Shown: positions 1-8,498 of the stretch, in pieces
Layout: each line of letters starts with the position of its first letter
Position numbering within the stretch: the stretch's first letter is position 1
Source of the DNA: Sphingomonas sp. PsM26
GTDB lineage: Bacteria > Pseudomonadota > Alphaproteobacteria > Sphingomonadales > Sphingomonadaceae
NCBI GenBank assembly: GCA_030433805.1
Contig: JARUXA010000004.1
Span: 124,001-188,000 of the forward strand
Reading direction: 5' to 3'
DNA: 64,000 bases
Translations under genes and position numbers: made by a program
Notes under the pieces: generated by a model
The model's database searches: none
Told to the model about the DNA's origin: nothing
Seen by the model: only the letters and a program-made list of their open reading frames with translations

Positions 1-208
1 GGACATGCACGCCTCCTTGCAAGCGGGGCCGATCCTTGTGGAGCGGCGGTGGAGCAGCGCTTATGGCGGCGCGACGTTGCGGTCAAAGGGCCGTGGGTCG
101 TGGTGGTGGTGGTGAGGCGGCTGGTCGGCGGGGACGAGCCTGGTAGATGTATGATTGCCGTGGTTTGGCGGGAACCTGCCGTTCCGAGCGTGCAAACCTG
201 CGCCGCGA
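1..208. other. left-edge segment without a supportable gene
   Basis: Short open frames exist on both strands but have low-complexity, arginine- and valine-rich translations and no ribosome binding site that stands out. I see no RNA gene or repeat here. It lies downstream of the minus-strand membrane protein gene that ends at 209, so a coding end from outside the window cannot be excluded. Confidence 0.4.
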
Positions 209-785
209 TTAGCGAGGTTCCCGTTTTGCCGAACATATAGCTGCGACCGCGATAAGGCTGATGCCCCCCAGCTCAAGAACGTGGTTGATGCGGAAGTCGG
301 CTAAGCCTGCGCGCAACACGACGTCGATGTGATGGAAAGAGGCGGCTCGGATGATGATGAAGCTGACCAGGATCACCAGCCCTGCTCCAGCGAGCTTTAC
401 CCAATGATCAAGTTTGCGAACGATCATCAGCATGCTCGCTGTGAGTGCCGCACCAGCCACAACTACCGAGATGATGAAAGCGCGCTGCGTACCATGGCGT
501 TCTGCGTACCAGCCTTGCTCCTTTGCAAGGTGCCTGCCGACGGCCGTGAGCAGTGATTGTAGATCGAGCTGCTTGTTGATCCCCAAACCAGTCAGAAGAA
601 TGGCGAGAAACATCCAGAAGCGCCGAGTTCTAAGCCAGTAATAGTAGGTTCCAGGCCGCGTAAGAGCCTGACGTCGAGCATCGACTGCTGCGAGGTATAC
701 GATGGCAGCGGTCCCAAAATAGTAGTACCGTGACCCAGCCTAGTATACCCGGGTCGCCGATCGTCGGTGACCATCCATAGATCAT
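209..785 (-). pseudogene. frameshifted small integral membrane protein
   Basis: The intact part (209..613) encodes hydrophobic segments separated by charged loops and begins within ...RTRRFWMFLAILLTG. Reading the minus strand upstream, the same frame continues back to a stop near 740 without any ATG or GTG. A different frame, starting at ATG 785 behind an AAGGA, encodes MIYGWSPTIGDPGILGWVTV and runs into the same area. Joining the two near 728 (the ACTACTATTTTGGG stretch) gives a continuous membrane protein of about 190 residues with an ...LLYFGTAAIVYLAA... helix. I infer one gene broken by a one-base gain or a two-base loss. A sequencing error at the T-run is the main alternative. The function is not recognised. 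Confidence 0.6.
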
Positions 786-1086
786 GCCGGCAGTCCTTAC
801 GCTTAAGTATCGTAGGCGTACTGGACGTCTTCCTACAACGTCAACCCACCAGTTTTTGGCCATTCTCGCGAACCAGGGTTCAGGAGTTCGCCGCATAGTT
901 TGGCTGAAGGACCGGGTTTGGTGGTGGGTTCATTTGGTGGTCGCTATTGGACGGTTCACCCACTTTTGAACCCAGCGCCGATCCGCCTCACAAGGCTCTG
1001 GCAGACCGTCCCCCAGCCGTCGGGCGGAACGCACTTTGTCTAACTCTCCCCTAACCTTCCGTACTTCCCGAAGCTCTCGGAACGCC
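786..1086. other. non-coding stretch between kup and the membrane protein gene
   Basis: About 300 bases downstream of kup and upstream of the frameshifted membrane gene. The open frames here translate to unlikely, tryptophan- and arginine-rich peptides. The AAGGA and start at 785 belong to the membrane gene, so its promoter should lie in the left part. I see no convincing terminator or RNA gene. Confidence 0.4.
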
Positions 1087-3033
1087 TCAAACAGTAACCT
1101 GTTCACCCAGTTCGAGCACCTTGCCCGGCGGGATGCGCAGGAAGTCGGTCGGGTCGCTGGCGTTGCGCTGCAGGAACATGAAGATCCGGTCCTGCCACAT
1201 CGGCATCCCCTGGTCGGCGGCGGGCTTGATCGTGTTGCGCCCGATGAAATAGCTCGTCTTGGCGGGGTTGAGCGCCTTCTTGTGCGACTGTGCCTCCAGC
1301 CCGAGATCGCGCGGCACGTCGGGCGATTCCATGAAGCCGTATTGCAGCACGACGATCGTGAAATTGTCGTCGACCTGCCGGATCTCGGCACGTTCCTCGG
1401 GCGCGACCGATGGGCGGTCGGCGGTGCGGATGCTGACGATCAGGTTCTTCTCGTGGAGCACCTTGTTGTGCTTGAGATTGTGGAGCAGCGCCCCCGGTGC
1501 GCTGTCGGGGTTGGCGGTCAGGAACACCGCCATGCCCTCGACCCGTTCGGGCGGGCGCTTAGAGAGGGCTGCGGCGAGGTCGGCGAGCGGAACGCTCTGC
1601 CGGGCCTCGAACGCGCGGACGATCCCGCGGCCGCGGTTCCAGGTGTAGATGACGAGGCCAATCCCACTCGCGACAACCAGCGGGACCCAGCCCCCCTCGA
1701 TCACGCGCAGGATGTTTGCGCCGAAGAAGATCAAGTCGAGCGTCAGGAAGGGCAGGATCACGGCAAAGGCGAGCGGACGCCCCCAGTTCCAGCGATGCCG
1801 TATCACGATATAGGCAAGCAGCGTGGTGACGACCATCGTGCCGGTCACCGCGATCCCGTACGCCGCGGCCATTGACGAGGATGTGCGGAACTGAACGACC
1901 AGTACGAGCACGCCGAACAGCAGCAACCAGTTGATCGAGGGCAGGTAGATCTGCCCGGCCTGCGTCGCCGATGTCTGACGGATACGGAGCCGCGGAAGCA
2001 GCCCGAGCTGGATCGCCTGCTGGGTCAGCGAATAGGCCCCGGTGATCACCGCCTGGCTTGCGATCACGGTCGCCGCCATAGCAAGGACGATCAGGCCGGG
2101 ACGGATCGACGCGGGTGCCATCAGGAAGAACCAATCCTGATTGTGGAATGGCTGCCCCGCCGCCTTTGCCGCTTCCAGCGCGTTGAGCGCGAATGCCCCC
2201 TGGCCGAGGTAGTTGCAGATCAGGCACGGGAAGACGAGCGCGAACCAGCCGATGCGGATCGGCAACCGCCCGAAATGCCCCATGTCCGCGGTCAAAGCTT
2301 CTGCGCCGGTCACAGTCAGGAACACCGCGCCGAGCACGAACAGCCCGGTGACGCCGTGGTTGAGCAGGAACAGCGCACCGTAATGCGGTGACACGACGCG
2401 CAGGATCGAAGGCTCGTCTGCGATGTGCCAAAGGCCGAGGCCGCCGAGCACGAGAAACCAGACAAGGCAGACCGGCCCGAACAGCCGGGAGACGCTCGCG
2501 GTGCCGCGGCTCTGGATCGCGAACAGCGCGATCAGGATGACGATCGTCATCGACAGGATGACCTGTTCGCTGATGGCTGTCTCCAGGCCCGGTATCGTCT
2601 TCAGCCCCTCGACCGCAGACAGCACCGACAGCGCCGGCGTGATGATCGCATCGCCGTAGAACAGTGATGCGCCGGCCGACCCGAGCACCAGCGCGATCAG
2701 TGACCGCCTGCCGAGCGCACGCCGCGCCAGCGCGGTCAGCGCGAGCACGCCGCCTTCGCCCTGATTGTCCATCCGCATCAGAAAGACGACGTATTTGATC
2801 GTGACGACCAAGATCAGCGACCAGATCGCAAGGCTCAATACGCCGAGGATCTCGCCCGGATCGAGCCCGTCCTTGCCGGTGAGCTCGAGCGCCTCGCGGA
2901 ATGCGTAGAGCGGGCTGGTGCCGATGTCGCCGAACACGACCCCGATCGCACCGATCGTCAGCGCAAACAGCGCCGGGTGCGCGGGCGCACCGTGGGGACT
3001 TGCGGTAGTGGACGTGGCGGTGGCTACAGACAT
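1087..3033 (-). CDS. kup: Kup family potassium uptake protein
   Basis: Kup proteins are K+/H+ symporters of the inner membrane that take up potassium with low affinity. The 648-residue product has the family's usual length. The hallmark GVVFGDIGTSPLY lies at residues 31-43 in the first membrane helix. About twelve hydrophobic segments follow to about residue 460, then a soluble C-terminal domain ending in KVLELGEQVTV, the normal Kup end. It is transcribed away from pdeM, with a roughly 110-base divergent promoter region between them, and has no partner gene downstream. The start chosen is the first ATG, leaving a short polar tail before helix 1 as is common. Confidence 0.97.
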   Translation of the reverse strand: MSVATATSTTASPHGAPAHPALFALTIGAIGVVFGDIGTSPLYAFREALELTGKDGLDPGEILGVLSLAIWSLILVVTIKYVVFLMRMDNQGEGGVLALTALARRALGRRSLIALVLGSAGASLFYGDAIITPALSVLSAVEGLKTIPGLETAISEQVILSMTIVILIALFAIQSRGTASVSRLFGPVCLVWFLVLGGLGLWHIADEPSILRVVSPHYGALFLLNHGVTGLFVLGAVFLTVTGAEALTADMGHFGRLPIRIGWFALVFPCLICNYLGQGAFALNALEAAKAAGQPFHNQDWFFLMAPASIRPGLIVLAMAATVIASQAVITGAYSLTQQAIQLGLLPRLRIRQTSATQAGQIYLPSINWLLLFGVLVLVVQFRTSSSMAAAYGIAVTGTMVVTTLLAYIVIRHRWNWGRPLAFAVILPFLTLDLIFFGANILRVIEGGWVPLVVASGIGLVIYTWNRGRGIVRAFEARQSVPLADLAAALSKRPPERVEGMAVFLTANPDSAPGALLHNLKHNKVLHEKNLIVSIRTADRPSVAPEERAEIRQVDDNFTIVVLQYGFMESPDVPRDLGLEAQSHKKALNPAKTSYFIGRNTIKPAADQGMPMWQDRIFMFLQRNASDPTDFLRIPPGKVLELGEQVTV

Positions 3034-3146
3034 GATAGGATGGGCGACCTGCCGGGAAGGACGGCGCGCTTTACGCCTGTGATACCAGAGCGCAAGCGGT
3101 TTCGTGAACGTTGCATGAAGCCGGTGTTTCAGACATAGACGGCACT

Positions 3147-3809
3147 ATGGTTCCCTTTTCGTTCGCCGGTCACGATTTGCACGCACTCCGTAGCGGCGCG
3201 CTGTTCTGGCCGCGCCGATCGGCGCTGCTCGTCGCGGATTTGCATTTCGAGAAGGCCAGCTGGTTCGCGCAGCGCGGGCAGATGCTCCCGCCCTATGATT
3301 CGCTCGTCACGCTCGAAGCGCTCGAAGAGGTCGTTGCGGTGACCGGGGCGAGCGAGATCTGGTGTCTCGGCGACAGTTTCCATGACGACGAAGGCTGCGA
3401 TCGCTTGCCCGCGGAGGCACAGGCGCGGCTCCGCGCGCTGACTGCGGCGACGCGCTGGACGTGGATCACGGGCAACCACGACAGCGGCATGGCGGATCGC
3501 TGCGGCGGCGCATTTGTGGACGAAGCGGTGATCGACGGCCTCGTCCTGCGGCACGAGGCCGATCCGGCGGACCCGCGGCCCGAACTGTCGGGGCATTTCC
3601 ATCCCAAGCTGCGGCTGCGCGTACGCGGCCAGAATGTCTCGCGACGGTGCTTCATCGCCACGCCCAGCAAGCTGATCCTGCCGGCGTTTGGCGCGCTGAC
3701 CGGGGGACTGGACGCGCAACACCCCGAGATCGTACGCGCGGTGGGGAAGGGTGCCGAGGCACTGATCCCGGTGCAGGACCGGATGCTGCGGTTTCGCCTG
3801 GCGGCGTGA
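3147..3809 (+). CDS. pdeM: PdeM-type metallophosphoesterase, ligase-associated DNA damage response endonuclease
   Basis: The 220-residue protein carries the calcineurin-like metallophosphatase motifs in order: VADLHFEK (DxH), LGDSFHDD (GD), ITGNHDSG (GNHD) and SGHFHPK (GHxH), enough for a two-metal centre. Sequence style and length match the PdeM family, usually encoded with a DNA ligase, an Lhr-like helicase and a beta-lactamase-fold exonuclease in a DNA repair cassette. None of those partners is next to it here. I chose ATG 3147 over the upstream in-frame GTG or ATG codons because the family begins just before the FAGHDLHALRSGAL segment. Its 3' end is partly duplicated downstream. Confidence 0.88.
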   Translation: MVPFSFAGHDLHALRSGALFWPRRSALLVADLHFEKASWFAQRGQMLPPYDSLVTLEALEEVVAVTGASEIWCLGDSFHDDEGCDRLPAEAQARLRALTAATRWTWITGNHDSGMADRCGGAFVDEAVIDGLVLRHEADPADPRPELSGHFHPKLRLRVRGQNVSRRCFIATPSKLILPAFGALTGGLDAQHPEIVRAVGKGAEALIPVQDRMLRFRLAA

Positions 3810-3836
3810 AGCGCTTCGTTCGACCTAAAGCCGCTT

Positions 3837-3934
3837 CCCCGGCGAAGGCCGGGGCCAAGTAGCGAGACGGCAGGAAGCTGGGGTCAGCGCTCGGTACTTC
3901 GGCCACCTCGACTGGGCCCCGGCCTTCGCCGGGG
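3837..3934. repeat. hairpin-repeat doublet A1 (GGCGAAGGCC family)
   Basis: CCCCGGCGAAGGCCGGGG at 3837-3854 and its exact reverse complement at 3917-3934, 62 bases apart. Each half folds into a 7-bp GC stem with a GAAG or CTTC loop. It sits between convergent pdeM and msrA, consistent with a REP/BIME-like element. Confidence 0.85.
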
Positions 3935-4074
3935 AAGAGCAGAAGGGCGGTGGGGGCATCCCTCAGTTTGCTAGTTGCAGAATTCAGCACAAAATGCCGC
4001 GGTCTTGGCGTTGACCCCGGTGCATGCGGTTTCACTTGGCTGCGTGAAGCGCTTCGTTCGACCTCAAGCCGCTT

Positions 4075-4172
4075 CCCCGGCGAAGGCCGGGGCCCAGTAG
4101 CGAGACAGCGGAAAACTGGGGTCAGCGCTTCGTTACTTCGGCCATCTCGACTGGGCCCCGGCCTTGGTGGGG
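4075..4172. repeat. hairpin-repeat doublet A2, right half degenerate
   Basis: Left half CCCCGGCGAAGGCCGGGG at 4075-4092. The right half at 4156-4172 is changed to GGCCTTGGTGGGG. Spacing is 63 bases and the intervening sequence is clearly homologous to doublet A1, so A2 is its tandem copy. Confidence 0.8.
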
Positions 4173-4203
4173 AAGAAGCAGAGGGGTAGGGGCAATCCTC
4201 CGC

Positions 4204-4863
4204 TCAGCTCGCCAGTTGCGGGAACCCCGCACGGAACGCCGCGACCTTCGGCTTGTCGAACGTCACGATGTACGGGTGGTTGGGGTTCCGATCGAAGAAA
4301 TTCTGGTGATACGCTTCGGCCGGGAAGAACGCGCCCGTCTCGATCTTCGTCACGATCGGCTTGCTGAACGAACGGGCCTTGCCGAGCTGGGCGATGTACG
4401 CTGCGGCGACCCCGCGCTGGGCGGCATTCTGTGGGAAGATCGCGGAGCGATAGCTGGGGCCACTGTCGGGCGTCTGGCGGTTCAGCTGCGTCGGATCGTG
4501 CGCGACCGAGAAATAGACGCGGAGCAGCGTCGCGTAACTGACCTTGGCGGGATCATAAACGACGCGAACCGCCTCCGCATGACGCGTGGTTTCGGTCGAG
4601 ACCTGGTCGTAGGTGGCTGTGTCGCGCGTGCCCCCGGCATAGCCAGCGGTCACTTGGCGGACGCCCTTCACATGCTCGAACACCGCTTCCATGCCCCAGA
4701 AGCAGCCCCCCGCGAAGACCGCGGTCTGCGGGCCGGTCGCGCCGGTGACGTCGGCGGTGGCTGCGGGGATGGGGACTGCGCGTTCGGCACGCGCCGCACC
4801 GCCACTCAGGACGAATGCTGCCGTGCCGGCCACGGCTGCGGTAAAGAGAATCGGCTTGAGCAT
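4204..4863 (-). CDS. msrA: periplasmic peptide-methionine (S)-S-oxide reductase MsrA
   Basis: MsrA reduces the S-epimer of methionine sulfoxide in proteins. The 219-residue product starts with a clear export signal (MLKPILFTAAVAGTAAFVLS, cleaved near ARA-ER), so it should act in the periplasm. The catalytic motif GGCFWGME places the nucleophilic cysteine at residue 54. The characteristic GYAGG and YHQNFF segments follow. Cys54 is the only cysteine in the protein, so there is no resolving cysteine and regeneration must use another route. ATG 4863 was preferred to an upstream in-frame start because GGAAAGG lies about 8 bases before it. It is convergent with pdeM. Confidence 0.93.
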   Translation of the reverse strand: MLKPILFTAAVAGTAAFVLSGGAARAERAVPIPAATADVTGATGPQTAVFAGGCFWGMEAVFEHVKGVRQVTAGYAGGTRDTATYDQVSTETTRHAEAVRVVYDPAKVSYATLLRVYFSVAHDPTQLNRQTPDSGPSYRSAIFPQNAAQRGVAAAYIAQLGKARSFSKPIVTKIETGAFFPAEAYHQNFFDRNPNHPYIVTFDKPKVAAFRAGFPQLAS

Positions 4864-4955
4864 CGCAAAGCACCTTTCCGGCTGGGGCAACCCGCGCGTT
4901 CCCGGCGTTGCCGCTCGAGATACGCGGTGCCGCGCCAGAAGGATGTCGGGATGCC

Positions 4956-5585
4956 TCAGTGCCGCTTCAAGCCACGGACGCGGTGCCAGATGTAAAAGGC
5001 GATCGCCGCGACCACCACCAGCCCGATCACGAGGTCCGCGCTATGGAACGCCGCCTTGACGCGCGGGTCGCTGTTCCATTTGTCGCCAAGCTTCATGCCG
5101 ACCCATGCAAGCCCGAAGCACCACGGCCACGAGCCGAGGAAAGTGTACAGATGGAACGGCACCAGCGGCATGCGCGCGACGCCGGCGGGGAAGGCGATGA
5201 ACGAGCGGATCACCGGAAGCAGGCGTCCGATCAGCACCGCGATGCTCCCGAAGCGCTTGAAGAAGCGGTCCGCCGTGTCGAGTTCGCCCGGCCCGATCAG
5301 CACGTAGCGGCCCCAGCGTTCGGCCAGCGGACGTCCGCCGCGCTTGCCGATCTCATAGGCCACGATCGACCCGAGGTTGCAGCCGATCGCACCCGCGGTC
5401 GCCGCCCAGTACAGGTTGAACCGCCCAACCGACACGAGATAGCCCGCGAACGGCATGATGATCTCGGACGGGAGCGGGATGCACGCCGACTCGATCGCCA
5501 TCAACAGCGCGATGCCGACATAACCGCCGCTGGAAATGACCCAGATGGTGAAAGTGGCGAGTGTCGCCAGGATTTTCTCGAACAT
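4956..5585 (-). CDS. DedA family membrane protein
   Basis: The 209-residue protein matches the DedA (SNARE-associated/VTT) family, whose members are inner-membrane proteins linked to lipid flipping and membrane homeostasis. Visible marks are the early IESACIPLPSEIIMPFAGYL segment with its acidic residue and proline-rich re-entrant loop, the central RFGSIAVLIGRLLPVIRSF stretch with family-typical arginines, and a closing transmembrane helix with a basic tail. It is transcribed divergently from rpiA, about 100 bases away. Nothing nearby narrows down its role. Confidence 0.9.
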   Translation of the reverse strand: MFEKILATLATFTIWVISSGGYVGIALLMAIESACIPLPSEIIMPFAGYLVSVGRFNLYWAATAGAIGCNLGSIVAYEIGKRGGRPLAERWGRYVLIGPGELDTADRFFKRFGSIAVLIGRLLPVIRSFIAFPAGVARMPLVPFHLYTFLGSWPWCFGLAWVGMKLGDKWNSDPRVKAAFHSADLVIGLVVVAAIAFYIWHRVRGLKRH

Positions 5586-5688
5586 GGGTCGGTGCTTTGC
5601 CCTGCGTTCGCGTCAGGGGCCAGTGGAAATGTCCGCGCTTTGGTCATACGGCCTTTGCGGTAGGAAGAGCGATGCTAAAGGCGGCGAC

Positions 5689-6348
5689 ATGAACGAGTCC
5701 GACAAGCGGATCGCGGCGATGGCGGCGGTCGAGGAAGTCCGTGCGGGGATGATCGTCGGGCTGGGCACCGGGTCGACCGCGGCCTTTGCGATCACTGCGC
5801 TGGGGGAGCGCCGCCTCGACATTCGCGCGGTCGCGACCAGCAAGGCGAGCGAGGCGATGGCGCGTGCCGCCGGGATCCCGCTGATCGATCTCCCCGCGCA
5901 GATCGACCTGACGATTGACGGCGCGGACGAGATCGACCCGATGCTTGCGGCCATCAAGGGAGCAGGGGGCGCGATGCTTCGCGAGAAAATCGTCGCGGCG
6001 GCAAGCACACGGATGATCGTGATCGCCGACGGCTCGAAGCGGGTCGATGCGATCGGGAACGCGCCCGTCCCCGTCGAAGTGCTTCCGTTCGGGATCGCGT
6101 TCGTGTCCGCCCGGCTTGCCGATCTCGGCGCGCACGTGACCGTCCGAAAGGATTTCGTGACCGACCAAGGTAACGCTATCATCGACTGCGTCTTTCCCGC
6201 TACGATTGATCATATGCGCTTGTCCCAGAACATCGCCGCCATCCCGGGAGCCCTTGGCCACGGCCTGTTCCTGACCGAAGTGTCTGCGGCGTATATCGCG
6301 GACCGCGGCGTCGTTACGCGGCTGGAACGTAGCAGCGCATCGGATTAA
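5689..6348 (+). CDS. rpiA: ribose-5-phosphate isomerase A
   Basis: RpiA interconverts ribose 5-phosphate and ribulose 5-phosphate in the non-oxidative pentose phosphate pathway. The 219-residue protein has the phosphate loop GLGTGSTAAFA, the TIDGADEID motif with active-site acids and the KGAGGAMLREKI segment with the catalytic lysine region. ATG 5689 is taken as the start because upstream residues in the same open frame are unlike the family and overlap dedA on the other strand. It is the first of five co-directional genes of pentose phosphate metabolism. Confidence 0.96.
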   Translation: MNESDKRIAAMAAVEEVRAGMIVGLGTGSTAAFAITALGERRLDIRAVATSKASEAMARAAGIPLIDLPAQIDLTIDGADEIDPMLAAIKGAGGAMLREKIVAAASTRMIVIADGSKRVDAIGNAPVPVEVLPFGIAFVSARLADLGAHVTVRKDFVTDQGNAIIDCVFPATIDHMRLSQNIAAIPGALGHGLFLTEVSAAYIADRGVVTRLERSSASD

Positions 6349-6416
6349 AGCGCATCCATTCCGCAACCCGACCTGTCCGCAAGCGTTCAGGGCGCAAACA
6401 AAAGGCGAATATTTTC

Positions 6417-8498
6417 ATGGCCGATACCCAGACCAAGACCGCCGACGCCGGCGTCCACGAGGACGGCAGCGCGGACCGTCTCGCGATCGATACGATCCGT
6501 ACGCTTTCGATGGATGCGGTCCAGGCCGCCAACTCCGGCCACCCCGGCACACCGATGGCGCTTGCGCCGGTCGGGCAGACGCTGTGGACCAAATTCCTGC
6601 GCTACGACCCGACCACGCCCGATTGGCCCAACCGTGACCGCTTCGTCCTGTCGGTCGGCCATGCGTCGATGCTTTTGTATTCGCTGATCCATCTGGCCGG
6701 GATCGAGGAAATCGGTGCCGATGGCGAGAAGTCGGGCAAGCCCGCACTCAGCCTCGAGGATCTCAAGCAGTTCCGCCAGCTCGATTCGAAGACGCCGGGC
6801 CACCCTGAATATCGTCACACCACGGGCGTCGAGACCACGACCGGTCCGCTCGGCCAGGGTTGCGGCAACTCAGTCGGCATGGCGATCGCTGAGCGCTGGC
6901 TCGCGGCGCGGTTCAACCAGCCGGGCTTCACGCTGTTCGACCATGACGTTTATTCGCTGTGTGGCGACGGCGACATGATGGAGGGCGTCACCGCAGAGGC
7001 CGCATCGGTGGCGGGGCATCTCAAGCTTTCCAACCTGTGCTGGATCTACGACAGCAACCACATTTCGATCGAGGGCAACACCGCGCTCGCGTTCGACGAG
7101 GACGTCGGTGCGCGCTTCGTCGCTTACGGCTGGAACGTGATCCATGTCGACGATGCGAACGACGTCGGCGCGCTCAGCGCTGCGTTCGAAGCGTTCAAGG
7201 CGACCACCGACAAGCCGACCTTCATCGTCGTCCATTCGGTCATCGGTTATGGCAGCCCCAAGGCGGGCAGCGAGAAGGCACACGGCGAGCCGCTCGGCGC
7301 TGACAACATTCGCCTGACCAAGCAAGCCTATGGCTGGCCCGAGGACGAGCAGTTCCTCGTCCCCGAAGGCGTTGCCGAACGGTTCAAGGCATCGATGCTT
7401 GACCGCGCGGCCCCGCTCCGTGCCGCGTGGGAAGCCAAGGTCGTCGAATATCGCAAGGCTTACCCGGACCTCGCCAATCAGCTCGATTCGATGCTGTCGG
7501 ACAGCCTGCCCGACGGCTGGGACGCCGACATCCCGGTGTTCGAGGCGGATGCCAAGGGCGTCGCTTCGCGGGATTCGTCGGGCAAGGTGCTCAACGCAAT
7601 CGCGCCCAAGCTGCCGTGGCTGCTTGGCGGGTCCGCCGATCTGGCGCCTTCGACCAAGACCGACATCAAGGGTGCACCCTCGTTCGAGGCGGACAATTAC
7701 GGCGGGACCAACTTCCACTTTGGCGTGCGCGAGCACGGCATGGGCGCGATCGTCAACGGCATGACGTTGTCGCACCTGCGCGGCTATGGCTCCACCTTCC
7801 TGGTGTTCTGCGATTACATGCGCGCACCGATCCGTTTGTCGGCGATCATGGAAGTCGGGTCGGTCTGGGTGTTCACGCATGACTCGATCGGCGTCGGCGA
7901 AGACGGCCCGACCCACCAGCCGATTGAGCATCTCGCGACGCTCCGCGCGATCCCGGGGCTCGACACGATCCGTCCGGGCGACGCGAACGAAGTCGCCGCC
8001 GCGTGGCGCGCGATCGTCGAGGACGCCAGCCACCCGACCGCGATGGTCCTGTCGCGCCAGGCGCTGCCGACGCTCGACCGCACCAAATATGCAAGCGCGG
8101 ATGGCCTCAAGAAGGGTGCCTATATCCTCGACGGCGCGGACGAACCGGAAGTGATCCTGATCGCTACCGGCTCGGAAGTGTCGCTTGCTGTCGCAGCGCA
8201 TGAGAAGCTCAAGGAAAATGGCGTCGCGTCGCGCGTCGTGTCGATGCCGAGCTGGCATCGCTATGAGCTGCAGGACGCCGAGTACAAGGAGTCGGTGCTT
8301 CCCAAGGCGGTCAAGGCGCGCATCGCGATCGAGATGGCGGGCGAGATCGGCTGGGATCGCTACGTCGGGCTCGACGGCAAGACGGTCACCATGTCGACCT
8401 TTGGTGCGTCTGCGCCGATCACCAAGCTTCAGGACAAATACGGCTTCACGGTCGACAATATCGTGAAGATCGCCAACGAACTGCGGGAGAAGAACTGA
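6417..8498 (+). CDS. tkt: transketolase
   Basis: Transketolase moves two-carbon units between sugar phosphates using thiamine diphosphate. The 693-residue protein shows the N-terminal SGHPGTPMALAP motif, VGHASMLLYSLIHL, the TGPLGQG segment and the CGDGDMMEGVTAEAAS cofactor motif. The pyrimidine-binding domain (RYGST-like region, EDGPTHQP) and a C-terminal domain follow. The stop overlaps the start of tal in TGATG, indicating coupled translation. It begins 68 bases after rpiA. Confidence 0.97.
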   Translation: MADTQTKTADAGVHEDGSADRLAIDTIRTLSMDAVQAANSGHPGTPMALAPVGQTLWTKFLRYDPTTPDWPNRDRFVLSVGHASMLLYSLIHLAGIEEIGADGEKSGKPALSLEDLKQFRQLDSKTPGHPEYRHTTGVETTTGPLGQGCGNSVGMAIAERWLAARFNQPGFTLFDHDVYSLCGDGDMMEGVTAEAASVAGHLKLSNLCWIYDSNHISIEGNTALAFDEDVGARFVAYGWNVIHVDDANDVGALSAAFEAFKATTDKPTFIVVHSVIGYGSPKAGSEKAHGEPLGADNIRLTKQAYGWPEDEQFLVPEGVAERFKASMLDRAAPLRAAWEAKVVEYRKAYPDLANQLDSMLSDSLPDGWDADIPVFEADAKGVASRDSSGKVLNAIAPKLPWLLGGSADLAPSTKTDIKGAPSFEADNYGGTNFHFGVREHGMGAIVNGMTLSHLRGYGSTFLVFCDYMRAPIRLSAIMEVGSVWVFTHDSIGVGEDGPTHQPIEHLATLRAIPGLDTIRPGDANEVAAAWRAIVEDASHPTAMVLSRQALPTLDRTKYASADGLKKGAYILDGADEPEVILIATGSEVSLAVAAHEKLKENGVASRVVSMPSWHRYELQDAEYKESVLPKAVKARIAIEMAGEIGWDRYVGLDGKTVTMSTFGASAPITKLQDKYGFTVDNIVKIANELREKN

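Larger units (their letters stand above)
3786..4246. repeat. tandem duplication carrying two hairpin doublets and copies of both flanking gene ends
   Basis: The order is pdeM 3' end, hairpin doublet 1, a decayed copy of the msrA 3' end (about 3963-4005), a decayed copy of the pdeM 3' end (about 4025-4064), hairpin doublet 2, and the true msrA 3' end. Offsets between the copies are about 238-241 bases. The pdeM-end copy differs from the original at about 3 of 40 positions. The msrA-end copy is more diverged. No gene is encoded in the block. Confidence 0.85.

Noticed and set aside
784..969. A 61-codon plus-strand open frame
   Set aside because: Tryptophan-rich, no start signal, and it overlaps the promoter region of the opposite membrane gene.
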